From: a virus
IMG/VR virus record: IMGVR_UViG_3300042923_001809
Span: 1-58,820 of that record
Strand: one strand, 5' to 3'
DNA length: 58,820 nucleotides
The notes under the pieces are model-generated. The model did not search any database and was not told where the DNA came from. It saw only the letters and a list, made by a program, of their open reading frames with translations. Positions 43,346 through 52,101 of this stretch are shown here, in pieces. Made by a program: the position numbers and the translations under genes. The stretch's first letter is position 1. The number at the start of each line of letters is the position of its first letter.

Positions 43346-45691
43346 TCATGGTTTGAGAACATAGAGCCATTGAGGACCATAGAGTGGGATTCGCTCCTTC
43401 CTAACAAGACCGCTCCAGCCACCAATCCCCGCCATAATCGCAGAAATCTCGTTGCCGTCCAGTCTCCTAAGATTGGCGCGGTCTTTACCGAAGCATTCAC
43501 ACCAAATCTCCATGTTGGATACAGACTCACGTTTGCGAACCCCGATATGGTGGCTTTCCCCGAATTCCGTACCGCTGACAAATGCACGGCGTTCATATAA
43601 GTCCATACTGTCCCATTCCTCGGGTAGGAGGATTTCGAGGAAGTCACGAACCAAACCTTCGCGTTCATCAGACTCTATCGCTTCCCGCTGTTCTTCCTTA
43701 GCAAGCTTTTCAAGTCCTGAATCAAGGTATAGCTTTTCACCTGCTTTAACATAAGTACGTGCTTCTGCCCATATCTGCAGAATCTCATCCTTTGAAAGTT
43801 GCCATGACTGTTTCTTAATACTTCCGGGTGTTTTAACCGGCCAAAACCGTCGGTTACCAGTAGTATCACGGAGATACCCTTTCTCGGCATTGGTAGTTCC
43901 AAAGAACACGCACTGCCTGAGGTGTGGTGTAGCACGTCGCCCAAAACTGGCACGGTAGATGTCGTTCTGCCTGGAAAGGAAGCTGCGCAGTGTCTCCAGC
44001 TCTGCTTTCTTAAGCCCTGCGAGCTCACCAATCTCCAATATCCAATAACCCTGTAATTTCTCAGCAGCTGTTTTATCCTTGGTGTCCGATAACGAAAGGC
44101 TGTCAGAAAACCATTCTCCACCCAGCTTTGTAATAAGAGTGCTTTTACCGACTCCCTGTGGACCGTTAAGCACCAGCATGGAATCGAACTTAATGCCGGG
44201 AGTTAGGATACGTGCAATTGCTGCACAAAGGGTTTTCCTTGTGACTGAGCGAACATAGGAATTATCCGTTGCACCAAGATAATCCACCAAAAGGGTATCC
44301 ACTCGGGGGTTCTTATCCCATTCCGGTAATGCTTCGATAAACTCCCTGATCGGATGATAGGAACGGTCATCAGTTACCTTAGTCACCGCGATCTCGTAAT
44401 TTCTCGCAGAAAAGGAACCATAATGACCATCGACGTAACTGATCAGCTGCGCATCATCTGCATCACGCCAGAACCTTGAGGGATGTGGCCACGGAACCTC
44501 TCCTTTTATCTCCATACCATCAGATAATTGGTTAAACACAATGCTCTCAAGTACAGGATCATTCTCCAGAATCATTGTAAGGTTACGAAGTGTATTCTTT
44601 ACCGTTCCTGTCTTATCAAGGTCAAGATGCTTCTGCCAATCCCCATCGGAAAATTCCGATGCTGCCTGTACTTTGCGCTCTTCAGCAAATTGTTCCCTAA
44701 CTCTCTCGTCCTTTACGGCAAGCTCATTCATTGCTTTAAAGGATGGAAGCTTGCCGGGTGGTGTATTATCAGAGACCTTATCATCAAGTTCCCTGAACCG
44801 GTGAATTCTAACAAGGTCAAAGGCATTCAGCAAACGACCGCAGGCAGGGTCAGTGGCATGGTGGCTATAGGCAAACTTGCCATCATATTTTACTAAGCCT
44901 GCGGACGAATCGGCAGGGATATAATCATAGCGGCCATTCATAACGCTTGGTTCATATACATCTGATAGAAAAGTTTCAATTGCTTCTTCTATGGAATATG
45001 ATCTGCAGAACACTCCAATAATTCCTTCCTTCGTAAGTGGATCAGATTGCTTTATTATCTGCCTCCGCACGACCTCTGACTGTCTGGAGGATACTGGCCA
45101 CACGGAAGCATCACGCCAATCGGCATATCTGGCAAGATATTCATCCGGATCAAGCAGCCCGCCATCCTTTTCCCTGAACACAAACTCTCCATCAGCCGGT
45201 GTGGATGGCCAATACATCAGCCGGGATGCTTCGTAAGTGGTATCATCGAAAAGATCAATACCGATCTCCTTTGCCACCATGCGACCCAGCGCAGGGTATT
45301 CATCCTCGACTACCTCACGCGAAAGTGGGATGATGAGCCTTAAGCGTGGAGCCTCCGGTGTATGTTTGTGTGTAGAATAAGCTAGACAACGCCAGTCGTG
45401 AAGTAAATCTATCTGGTCCCATATGTTCGGCTTTGCATAATCCATATCCAAAGTGAGCATGGAACGGCATAGGACATAGCCGTTCCTGCGCTTACCTTCA
45501 CGCAAGGCTCCGCCAACAAATCCTCCTACATCTTTAATAGAATCCTGTCGGGCACGGCTCATCTTACGAAATTCAGACACAGTCTCTGTGGTACGCTTCG
45601 TTATTTGTACGGTATTCCTAAAATCCTCCCATGAAATATCCCTGTTCTTCCATTTCTTATCCATGCGGCTGTTGCCTACTGCAATTTTCAT
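43346..45691 (-). CDS. VapE-type primase-helicase
   Basis: The 781-residue protein has an N-terminal primase-like part (about 20-200; TLDMDYAKPNIWDQIDLL, THKHTPEAPRLRLIIPLSR, YEASRLMYWPS) and a C-terminal VapE helicase with NGPQGVGKSTLITKLGGEW near residue 510 and TNAEKGYLRDTTGNRRFW further on. It would start and drive phage replication. The ATG follows GAGGAGGTGC, and the start overlaps the upstream gene by 35 bp. The candidate origin lies just past its stop. Confidence 0.92.
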   Translation of the reverse strand: MKIAVGNSRMDKKWKNRDISWEDFRNTVQITKRTTETVSEFRKMSRARQDSIKDVGGFVGGALREGKRRNGYVLCRSMLTLDMDYAKPNIWDQIDLLHDWRCLAYSTHKHTPEAPRLRLIIPLSREVVEDEYPALGRMVAKEIGIDLFDDTTYEASRLMYWPSTPADGEFVFREKDGGLLDPDEYLARYADWRDASVWPVSSRQSEVVRRQIIKQSDPLTKEGIIGVFCRSYSIEEAIETFLSDVYEPSVMNGRYDYIPADSSAGLVKYDGKFAYSHHATDPACGRLLNAFDLVRIHRFRELDDKVSDNTPPGKLPSFKAMNELAVKDERVREQFAEERKVQAASEFSDGDWQKHLDLDKTGTVKNTLRNLTMILENDPVLESIVFNQLSDGMEIKGEVPWPHPSRFWRDADDAQLISYVDGHYGSFSARNYEIAVTKVTDDRSYHPIREFIEALPEWDKNPRVDTLLVDYLGATDNSYVRSVTRKTLCAAIARILTPGIKFDSMLVLNGPQGVGKSTLITKLGGEWFSDSLSLSDTKDKTAAEKLQGYWILEIGELAGLKKAELETLRSFLSRQNDIYRASFGRRATPHLRQCVFFGTTNAEKGYLRDTTGNRRFWPVKTPGSIKKQSWQLSKDEILQIWAEARTYVKAGEKLYLDSGLEKLAKEEQREAIESDEREGLVRDFLEILLPEEWDSMDLYERRAFVSGTEFGESHHIGVRKRESVSNMEIWCECFGKDRANLRRLDGNEISAIMAGIGGWSGLVRKERIPLYGPQWLYVLKP

Positions 45692-46106
45692 AAGTTTGCA
45701 CCTCCTCGCAGTTTTCCTTAAAATACCGTACTTGGATTCCGCGCCTTTTTGCTTTTTCTATTTCACCCTTCATCCCAGCGGATATATAATCACCGAATGC
45801 CCAGAGTTCATCACACTTACAAAGCCACACCATACCGAAGAACAATCCAAGTTCTCGCTGAGTGGGGTCGCTATCATCCAGTACCAGAGGATAAAGCAGG
45901 TGAGATGCAAAAGGGATGGCACCTTTATCTGCTGCGAATTTTAAGTACCGCCGGGCATTATGCGTATTCTGGCTAATATCTCCGGAATAGGGAGAACAGA
46001 TAAACACGCAGGGTTTCCACTCCTTTAACTTTTCTTCCCGTCTTACGTTTGCCAGAGCCTCCGCCGCCGTTGGGTCTGGATAGCCTTCACTGTTACGCAG
46101 ATTCAT
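45657..46106 (-). CDS. DUF4406-like nucleoside-type protein
   Basis: The 149-residue protein has CVFICSPYSGDISQNTHNARRYLKFAADKGAIPFASHLLYPLVLDDSDP, the Rossmann-like pattern of DUF4406/DUF7768, related to nucleoside 2-deoxyribosyltransferases. The later WAFGDYISAGMKGEIEKAKRRG fits the same fold. It may alter nucleotides or sense them. The ATG follows AGGAGG, and its end overlaps the primase gene. Confidence 0.8.
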   Translation of the reverse strand: MNLRNSEGYPDPTAAEALANVRREEKLKEWKPCVFICSPYSGDISQNTHNARRYLKFAADKGAIPFASHLLYPLVLDDSDPTQRELGLFFGMVWLCKCDELWAFGDYISAGMKGEIEKAKRRGIQVRYFKENCEEVQTYENCSRQQPHG

Positions 46107-46195
46107 ATCAATCGATACCTCCTGAAATTTATTTGATGAATATCCTCACTGCATAGCCATGAAAACGGCTGTTTGTGAGGATATTCGTTAATTTG

Positions 46196-48169
46196 TTAAT
46201 CCTTTTTATAAAACTGACATTCATAACCATCAGCACGGAGTAATAGCCCTTTTACCCATGACGGTGTTTCACCCATATAGCTACAGACCATCTCCGTTGA
46301 GATATCCTCAGATGCTTCAATAACTACTTCATCATGTACATGTATTACGATAGAAAACCCGATACTATTTAGGCGTCGCATGGCATAACAGAGAATATCA
46401 CGACTAATTGCCTGGACAATATTCTCTACAAACTTCGGGCCATAGCTTTCTATCCTTTCCCACTTCTTCGTGGCACCTACTCCTTCATATGTCACTGTCT
46501 CGCTACCAAAATGGTTGAAACCCATTTTAGGTTTCACATATGCAAGACGTCTGTCGGAGGGAAGCGTGATGAAAAGAAAACCACTGCGATATTCAAACCG
46601 TATCCCGTGAGTCTGTGTATTGGTTCGTTCCCGGACTGCAGTTGTTACAGCATGATCCACATCCCACCACAACCGAACAATATTCGGATTGGCTGCTCGC
46701 CATGCCGTCACCAAAGGCTGCAGCTCCTCTTCGGTGAGTCCCATCTCCAGGGCGCCCATAGCCTTTAACGCCCCGACAGATCCGCCATATCCTAGGGCTA
46801 GTTCTGCAACCTTACCTTTCTGACGCAAAGGACTGCCCTTAGTAATATCCTCAATTGGGACACGAAACATCTGGCTTGCCGACGCTTCATAAATCTTGCC
46901 ATGTGTGGCAAACACCTCATTTCGCCAGGACTCTCCTGCAATCCAGGCAATAACCCTCGCTTCAATGGCCGAGAAATCTGCCACGATGAATTTCTTTCCT
47001 ATTTCCGGTACAAATGCGGTCCTGATCAATTCTGAAAGAACAACCGGAACAGAATCATATAGCATTTCCAAGGCATCAAAATTCCCTACTTTCAAAAGAC
47101 TGCGTGCCTGTGACAAATCAGGTAAATGGTTCTGCGGAAGATTTTGAACCTGCACAAGCCGACCTGCAAATCTACCGGTCCGGTTGGCTCCGTAGAATTG
47201 AAGAAGTCCTCTGACCCTTCCGTCTTTACATAAGGCATTATCCATTGCCGTGTATTTCTTCACGCTGCTCTTAGCCAGTGATTGCCTCATCATCAATACT
47301 TCTGCAAGCTCCTCCGGCGCTGTCTTCAGTAATTCCTTAACCGCCTCTTTACCAAGCGTATCCGTCTCCAGTCCATTTTCTCCAAGCCATGCCTTCATCT
47401 GAACGACCGAATTTGGATTTTCAAGATCAGTGATTTCTCTCATGGTTCTGGTGAGTTCCTCCTTTGACTGCTCATCACATCGGATTGCTTCCCTTACAAG
47501 GTCTATATCCAACTGAATACCCCTGTCATTAATTTCTTGGTCAAGGCGATAATATTTCCATTCATCCTCCGGTACCGGAAACTTAAAGAGCTTACTTGCA
47601 ATCGCCATCTCAGTTTCCACATCCCTTGCATTATAAGCAATAAAACGCTCCCACTTATCCGGAGCATGGCTTGGTAGGTTTCTCGTACGTCCTCCGTTTG
47701 CTTTGGTTGATTTGCAGGGCGAACAGAAAAACCGAATGAGATCTTTACCTTCAGAAAGCTTTTTCTTTTCGGATCCCGTTACAATTGCAGCCTGTTCCAG
47801 TGATAGTGGCAATCCCAGATAGGCAGACCATACCATGGTACACCGCCAGGCTACCGGATTTAAAAACCTGCTCTTTTTATTCCATGAAGCAAATGTTATG
47901 CCCTGTTGCTTAAGCCACCTTGACAGGCAAACCCGTTCAAACTGTGCATTATGTGCCCACTTAATAATATTTTCATTTATTAATGCTTCCCTGATTTCCT
48001 TCGGAAGGACTTCACCGGAGGCGAGGTCAATGACACGAACCTCACCTCCGTCTATGCTGTAACCAAATAGGAGAATTTCAAAGTCTGGTGATTCCGAATA
48101 ACGATACACACCGCATTTACTTAGGTCTGCACTCGAGTAGGTTTCCAAATCCAGATATAGTGCCCTCAT
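46196..48169 (-). CDS. DNA polymerase, family A (phage type)
   Basis: The 657-residue polymerase has an N-terminal 3'-5' exonuclease-like part (YLDLETYSSADLSKCGVYRYSES, WAHNAQFERVCL, AYNARDVETEMAI) and a C-terminal polymerase domain with ADFSAIEARVIAWIAGE (motif A) and IVIHVHDEVVIEA (motif C, HDE). It copies the phage genome. It overlaps the upstream gene's stop by 4 bp. Confidence 0.95.
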   Translation of the reverse strand: MRALYLDLETYSSADLSKCGVYRYSESPDFEILLFGYSIDGGEVRVIDLASGEVLPKEIREALINENIIKWAHNAQFERVCLSRWLKQQGITFASWNKKSRFLNPVAWRCTMVWSAYLGLPLSLEQAAIVTGSEKKKLSEGKDLIRFFCSPCKSTKANGGRTRNLPSHAPDKWERFIAYNARDVETEMAIASKLFKFPVPEDEWKYYRLDQEINDRGIQLDIDLVREAIRCDEQSKEELTRTMREITDLENPNSVVQMKAWLGENGLETDTLGKEAVKELLKTAPEELAEVLMMRQSLAKSSVKKYTAMDNALCKDGRVRGLLQFYGANRTGRFAGRLVQVQNLPQNHLPDLSQARSLLKVGNFDALEMLYDSVPVVLSELIRTAFVPEIGKKFIVADFSAIEARVIAWIAGESWRNEVFATHGKIYEASASQMFRVPIEDITKGSPLRQKGKVAELALGYGGSVGALKAMGALEMGLTEEELQPLVTAWRAANPNIVRLWWDVDHAVTTAVRERTNTQTHGIRFEYRSGFLFITLPSDRRLAYVKPKMGFNHFGSETVTYEGVGATKKWERIESYGPKFVENIVQAISRDILCYAMRRLNSIGFSIVIHVHDEVVIEASEDISTEMVCSYMGETPSWVKGLLLRADGYECQFYKKD

Positions 48170-48744
48170 GATAGAAAATCATCATCCACATCAGTAGCAA
48201 AGTCATCCTCTGCGTTAGAACGACCACCTAACGGTTCTCCGTCCTTTATCTTCTGAATGTTACCTAAACCGCAGGCAATGCCTTTATTCCCGTTTGAGTT
48301 GAATGCATAAAAGTTAATTGATACCCTTGCATAAACACCAGAATAGACTTCCGAACGATCCAATATTGGTTGTACCTGTAGATCTACAATCTGTGGAGCT
48401 GTGTTGGAATTTGCATTCACAAAATAGCTGTCTGCATAAGCTTCATCATCGGGGCGGTCAATATCCCCATCACGGAGAGGAAGTTTTAAAGCAGTCCTGT
48501 TTGGAACCTTACCACCGAACTTGCCTTTTCCTTCTTCGATGGCTGCATTTACTGCTGCATTAATAGCAGCAATCGTCTTTGTATCGCTTTTGGGGATGAT
48601 CAGGCTGACACTGTATTTTTCTGCACTTCCGTTAATGCTCTTTGGTTCCCACACATTTGCAAAACTGAGACGAACTACCCCTGTTACAACCTTTGTAGAG
48701 TTTTTGCTTTCATTATGTTTTACACTGTTTGCTGTATTTGACAT
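48166..48744 (-). CDS. DUF2815 protein (probable ssDNA-binding partner)
   Basis: The 192-residue protein matches DUF2815: TGVVRLSFANVWEPKSINGSAEKYSVSLIIPKSD, PLRDGDIDRPDDEAYADSYFVNANS, VQPILDRSEVYSGVYARVSINFYAFNSNGNKGIACGL. This family sits beside phage nucleases and polymerases, with an OB-like fold expected to bind single-stranded DNA. The acidic tail (DDFATDVDDDFLS) is typical of such proteins. The ATG follows AAGGAGG. Confidence 0.9.
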   Translation of the reverse strand: MSNTANSVKHNESKNSTKVVTGVVRLSFANVWEPKSINGSAEKYSVSLIIPKSDTKTIAAINAAVNAAIEEGKGKFGGKVPNRTALKLPLRDGDIDRPDDEAYADSYFVNANSNTAPQIVDLQVQPILDRSEVYSGVYARVSINFYAFNSNGNKGIACGLGNIQKIKDGEPLGGRSNAEDDFATDVDDDFLS

Positions 48745-48745
48745 T

Positions 48746-49870
48746 TTATGTTTCCTCCTTAAAATCCTGATTTGCCGATAGGTTCATTGCCGGTCGCTTA
48801 TCGCTGACAGGCACAAGGGTCGGACGCCCTTGTGGTTTGATGATGTAGTCTCCAAGGACTTCATTGAACTTTTTCTTTCCAAGCAGCTTCTCTGCCTCGG
48901 TGATGGTGATAAGAATCTGCCGGTAAATATCACGATACCCTGCTGCCTTCAGTGACGCTGCTACCGCTTCCTCATCGGTATATCTGCGGTTTGAACGTCC
49001 CTCCACCAGTTTGTAACCTGGCCATTCCTTGCCTTCAATTGCTGTTGCCAGGGCATAATCCTTTATTGTATTAGCCCATGAAACCAAATCATCCAGTTTT
49101 TCTAGTATTTCGGCAATCTCCTCATCTGAAAGCAGGGGTGGTAATTCGAACTCAAAAGCTGCAAGCTTTAGCTTTGCTTCTGCTCTTGCTCGGCATTTAA
49201 CCTCCGCCCGACAGAACTGGCAGTGCTCACCCGGAACAAATTCGCCGCCACCTTCAAAGGCAATCTTGGCAGTGGGTATCAGTACTTTTGCCGCCCACAG
49301 ATAAAGTGATTCCTTTGGCACCGTGAATGTGCTTACATTCTCCCGTCTTGGCTGGAATATGGTCATGGACACATTATCGATGTCATAGATGTCATCGAAA
49401 TACTCCAGTGCACCAAGAGCATACAGTTTCATCTGTGGATTTTCCTCAGCTTCAACCAGAATTCCCTGCCCATATTTAAAATCGATGATGTGCATAGTAC
49501 CATCCGCTATAATTAGGCAGTCCCCGGTACCAAAGCCATCGGGTACATAATTTGAAAAGTTCAATTTCTGCTCAATAAGCACAAGGGGATCCGGGCATTG
49601 TAGTTTAACCTTGGCAAGCTGCTCAAGAATAAAGCTTACATAATCATCCGTAAGTGCATCCATCTCATCACAGTCATACTCTGATACTGGTTTCTTGGAG
49701 CGCATCTTCAGGGCTTTCCTCAATTTGTGTTCTGCGAGAGCATGCGCAGCGGAGCCTTCTTCTGCTGCTTTGCTGGCAGTATCCTTAAACTCCTGTTCCA
49801 ATCTGGCTGATGGAGTGCATACCATCCAGCGATGGGCGGAGGATGCTGATAAAATTGCATGACTGCTCAT
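48746..49870 (-). CDS. DUF2800 protein, Cas4-like nuclease
   Basis: The 374-residue protein has a Cas4/RecB-like core: LSASSAHRWMVCTPSARLE at the start, EGSAAHALAEHKLR, and GTGDCLIIADGTMHIIDFKYGQG. A cysteine set (HCQFCRAEVKCRARAE) probably binds an iron-sulphur cluster. It likely resects or processes DNA with the DUF2815 partner. It overlaps the 49867-50190 gene by 4 bp. Confidence 0.92.
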   Translation of the reverse strand: MSSHAILSASSAHRWMVCTPSARLEQEFKDTASKAAEEGSAAHALAEHKLRKALKMRSKKPVSEYDCDEMDALTDDYVSFILEQLAKVKLQCPDPLVLIEQKLNFSNYVPDGFGTGDCLIIADGTMHIIDFKYGQGILVEAEENPQMKLYALGALEYFDDIYDIDNVSMTIFQPRRENVSTFTVPKESLYLWAAKVLIPTAKIAFEGGGEFVPGEHCQFCRAEVKCRARAEAKLKLAAFEFELPPLLSDEEIAEILEKLDDLVSWANTIKDYALATAIEGKEWPGYKLVEGRSNRRYTDEEAVAASLKAAGYRDIYRQILITITEAEKLLGKKKFNEVLGDYIIKPQGRPTLVPVSDKRPAMNLSANQDFKEET

Positions 49871-50190
49871 TTCAATTCCTCCGCATCCGCTAAAAGTGCG
49901 GCATAGTTTGCCTGATTGATTTTACTAAGCTTATCTGCCCCATACTTTTCAAGCAGTGCTCTGATCTCTGCTGTGAAACCATCATGTGACTTCTCTGCCA
50001 GTACTGCTCTGACCTGCTCAAGTGTAATTTTTTTCTCAGCAGGCTTTGTCTCAGTTACCTGAGCAGGTGTTTCTCTTTGTGCCTCACCCGCTGATGCCTT
50101 GGTATCCAAAGTATCTGCCAATGTCTGCAGGCTTCCAGCCAACTTTTTGAGGTCATTAACCACATCCAATAACAAATCAACTTTACTCAT
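49867..50190 (-). CDS. Small hypothetical phage protein
   Basis: The 107-residue protein has an N-terminal helix (SKVDLLLDVVNDLKKLAGSLQTLADTL), a linker rich in Thr, Glu and Pro, and a C-terminal helical part (LEQVRAVLAEKSHDGFTAEIRALLEKYGADKLSKINQ) like the ends of phage rRNA-biogenesis-like or recombination accessory proteins. ATG 50190 follows AAGGAGG. It is coupled to the DUF2800 gene, so a role with the nuclease is likely. Confidence 0.75.
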   Translation of the reverse strand: MSKVDLLLDVVNDLKKLAGSLQTLADTLDTKASAGEAQRETPAQVTETKPAEKKITLEQVRAVLAEKSHDGFTAEIRALLEKYGADKLSKINQANYAALLADAEELK

Positions 50191-50383
50191 GCTCTTTGCC
50201 TCCTTCCCCACCTACCTCATTGATGGATAGCGTTTCCACGCTGTCACCTGGAACGATGACGGTTAACCGCTGCCTTTTCCCCAGAAGAAATCGTAGGAGC
50301 TTTTCTCTGACTGTCACATGACGGCAACTGATAATCCCACCACCCGGCGTTTCTTTTGAAACACTGATCTGCACTGTGTGTCT
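50183..50383 (-). CDS. Small hypothetical phage protein
   Basis: A 66-residue protein with strands and a basic middle (TVREKLLRFLLGKRQRLTVIVPGDSV). No family is recognised. ATG 50383 follows GGAAGGAA; the longer frame lacks a site. It overlaps the next gene by 8 bp and is the first gene of the replication cluster after the sigma-like gene. Confidence 0.65.
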   Translation of the reverse strand, partial: RHTVQISVSKETPGGGIISCRHVTVREKLLRFLLGKRQRLTVIVPGDSVETLSINEVGGEGGKEHE

Positions 50384-50468
50384 CATATGTTGTTCCTTCC
50401 TTTCCAAAGGCTTCATTTCATATGTGCCTTCATTAAACAGCCACGGCAGGTAAAGGATGTGAGGATAT

Positions 50469-50912
50469 TTACAAAAGTTTATTTAAAGCTTTATAAGCTG
50501 TATGTAATCGATGAGATATAGCCGAGTGGTCCACTCCCTCCCGTTTTGCATAGTCATTTACAGATACTCCGTTAAAATAAATAGCAGTAATAAGTTCCCT
50601 CTGCTTCGGCTTCAGCCTGCCCACCGTATTCCGGATATGCTGCCTTGTATATTTACTCTCTAAGTCAGCGGCTATTTCAGCACTCTCAGAACAAATGCTA
50701 TTTTTAAATTCAAAAGCATCACGTGATAAGTGAGGATTGGTATCTGCTTGTCCATCAATATAGTCATAACCATCCAGTGAATTATGACGGCGAGTTTCTT
50801 TCCGGTTGACGTTATATTCTTTCCTGTCAAGTTCGAGGATGATTTCTCCCCACTCCTCTGAAACCTCAATTTCATGAGTTTGTCCAGTTACTGATGTGTA
50901 CCTGATTTTCAT
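50469..50912 (-). CDS. Sigma-70-like (region 4) protein
   Basis: The 147-residue protein has a first half (MKIRYTSVTGQTHEIEVSEEWGEIILELDRKEYNVNRKETRRHNSLDGYDYIDG) typical of small sigma-like proteins of mobile elements and a C-terminal helix-turn-helix region (LKPKQRELITAIYFNGVSVNDYAKREGVDHSAISHRLHTAYKALNKLL) like sigma region 4. It probably directs polymerase to phage promoters. Its ATG (50912) is in the 3' arm neighbourhood of a hairpin that hides AGGAGA, so translation is likely switched. Confidence 0.85.
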   Translation of the reverse strand: MKIRYTSVTGQTHEIEVSEEWGEIILELDRKEYNVNRKETRRHNSLDGYDYIDGQADTNPHLSRDAFEFKNSICSESAEIAADLESKYTRQHIRNTVGRLKPKQRELITAIYFNGVSVNDYAKREGVDHSAISHRLHTAYKALNKLL

Positions 50913-50915
50913 ACT

Positions 50916-50962
50916 GGTATCTCCTTTCTTTGCTGCCGGACAAGCCGGAAACAGGAGATACC
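50916..50962 (-). promoter_or_regulatory. Hairpin hiding the ribosome site of the sigma-like gene
   Basis: On the minus strand GGTATCTCCT (50953-50962) and AGGAGATACC (50916-50925) pair perfectly over 10 bp. The 3' arm contains the AGGAGA ribosome site four bases before the start codon. Within the 27-nt loop, CCGG and CCGG can pair too. Folding would block translation, so an upstream event or ligand must open it. Confidence 0.75.
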
Positions 50963-50975
50963 TGAAAAAAGGCAC

Positions 50976-51023
50976 AAAAAAATAAGACCTTGGCAACACT
51001 GTTTCCAGCGTTACCCCGGTCTT
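50976..51023 (-). terminator. Intrinsic terminator in the leader of the sigma-like gene
   Basis: On the minus strand AAGACC pairs with GGTCTT, with further pairs inside (GGTAAC with GTTGCC, CTG with CAG) around a GAAA tetraloop, and ATTTTTTT follows. It is a strong terminator placed about 60 bp before the gene's start codon, downstream of the structured element. Confidence 0.85.
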
Positions 51024-51110
51024 GGGTGGTGGCTTCTATATCGCTAATTCTACGGGAGAATCGTGAGCGGCGTCCTTGCGTAGAAGGTTGTACCAGGCGA
51101 TATATGCCCC
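50976..51110 (-). ncRNA. Candidate structured RNA/riboswitch-like leader
   Basis: Three helices are seen on the minus strand: an 8-bp stem TATATCGC/GCGATATA (51097-51104 with 51037-51044), an inner 7-bp stem TTCTACG/CGTAGAA (51079-51085 with 51048-51054) with a further short GGA/TCC pair inside, and a short outer GGC/GCC pair. A terminator follows within 20 bases. The layout, a multi-stem aptamer-like part, terminator and hidden ribosome site, resembles a riboswitch or attenuator. The class is not recognised, and a free-standing small RNA ending at the terminator is equally possible. Confidence 0.6.
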
Positions 51111-51139
51111 TATTGACTCAGTCGGTAATTCTTGCTCTA

Positions 51140-51322
51140 TTAATTATTTTTGGAATTTGCTTTCGCTTTCACTGCCCTCTGGGTATTAAAATTAATATGA
51201 TAAATCTTACCACATTCATGGCACCGGCATGATACCTTAATATCAGCCGGCTTATCTGCAAATGTCTTTCCTGTCCCACACCAGGGGCAGGTTATTACGA
51301 TAGGAAACTTGATATCATGCAT
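51140..51322 (-). CDS. Small zinc-ribbon protein
   Basis: The 60-residue protein has CPWC (Cys12, Cys15) and CHEC (Cys34, Cys37), a Com-like or zinc-ribbon fold, and a basic tail. The ATG follows AAGGAGAG. Lying at the head of the early operon, it may be a small regulator or a translation factor as Com is for Mu. This is inferred. Confidence 0.7.
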   Translation of the reverse strand: MHDIKFPIVITCPWCGTGKTFADKPADIKVSCRCHECGKIYHINFNTQRAVKAKANSKNN

Positions 51323-51467
51323 TTACAATCTCTCCTTTTAGTAGTCCCTATGTAAGCAAGTTTGTTAACACCATGAGAATAAAATAGCAGGACAATTTCA
51401 TCCTGCGTAATCTGCATTTTATATCTGTACAGTTTTTATCTTTTAGCTTTTGTCATTGGTTGGTGAT

Positions 51468-51878
51468 TCAATGGCATCCCTCCTCCTGCATTTTCTTCAT
51501 GCCACAAATCTGATCAATAAAATCTTGCCACTGAGTATTAGAGATATTCAGATCCCGTGCTTTTCGTAATGCCACACGAGCTATCTCTGTCTTTCCGATA
51601 TAATCTACTAAATCTGGATAAATATTATTTCTACTCTTACCTGCAAGATCGTAGAAATAATAGGAATCATCCCCTTCGATACACAATACCTCGGTCATTT
51701 TTTCGAGATATTTCTCCGGTGCATAGCGGTTTCCTTTTTCAATATCGCTCAGATATGCCGGTGTCATATCCAGTTCCAAAGCTAGTCCACGTATTGACTT
51801 GCCGAGCGCCTCTCTGCGTGCTTTTACATATTCTCCAAATGAACAATGACATTCATTTGGTACTAATATATTCATCAT
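51468..51878 (-). CDS. XRE-family helix-turn-helix regulator (probable phage repressor)
   Basis: The 136-residue protein has an XRE helix-turn-helix (about 12-70; SFGEYVKARREALGKSIRGLALELDMTPAYLSDIEKGNRYAPEKYLEKMTEVL) and a helical C-terminal part. It is the last gene on the prophage's right side and reads toward the early genes. Its promoter is near-perfect and carries a palindromic operator, so it is likely self-regulated. No divergent partner gene is present. Confidence 0.88.
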   Translation of the reverse strand: MMNILVPNECHCSFGEYVKARREALGKSIRGLALELDMTPAYLSDIEKGNRYAPEKYLEKMTEVLCIEGDDSYYFYDLAGKSRNNIYPDLVDYIGKTEIARVALRKARDLNISNTQWQDFIDQICGMKKMQEEGCH

Positions 51879-51894
51879 GTAATTAATCCGCCTT

Positions 51895-51952
51895 TTACAT
51901 AATATGTAAGCTTTTATGCTTACATTGTACTACTTGTTTATATGTTTGTCAA
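51895..51952 (-). promoter_or_regulatory. Promoter and operator of the XRE regulator
   Basis: On the minus strand TTGACA (51947-51952), 17 bp and TACAAT (51924-51929) form a strong promoter. The palindrome TTACATAATATGTAA (51895-51909) lies in the 5' leader, and a half copy, TTACATTG, overlaps the -10. These are probable binding sites of the regulator itself. Confidence 0.75.
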
Positions 51953-52070
51953 TATTTAACATTTTTATGTTGTCAATAATCTACCGAAAATACATTTACA
52001 TTGTTTCACAAAAATCTATAATAAATTAGCTTTGTCCCATAATGGGAATATTTTACGTTTATTTTAGAAA

Positions 52071-52097
52071 TAAAGCCAATCGTCATGATTGGCTTTA
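52071..52097 (-). terminator. Terminator of the IetS-like gene
   Basis: TAAAGCCAATC and GATTGGCTTTA form an 11-bp perfect stem with a 5-nt loop, followed by TTTCT on the minus strand, 5 bp past the subtilase stop. The stem sequence is close to that of the TIR-operon terminator. Confidence 0.85.
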
Positions 52098-52101
52098 TCC
52101 T

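Noticed and set aside
43285-44121. Alternative minus-strand frames of 127 and 148 codons
   Set aside because: They lie in other frames of the VapE gene, whose frame has clear motifs; their translations show no domain.
51037-51104. tRNA-like cloverleaf in the sigma-gene leader
   Set aside because: The stems do not match tRNA arm lengths, and there is no T-loop sequence or anticodon arm of proper form.
51294-51417. Possible 40-codon gene on the minus strand (MQITQDEIVLL...)
   Set aside because: It has no ribosome site and overlaps the start of the zinc-ribbon gene; kept out for lack of support.
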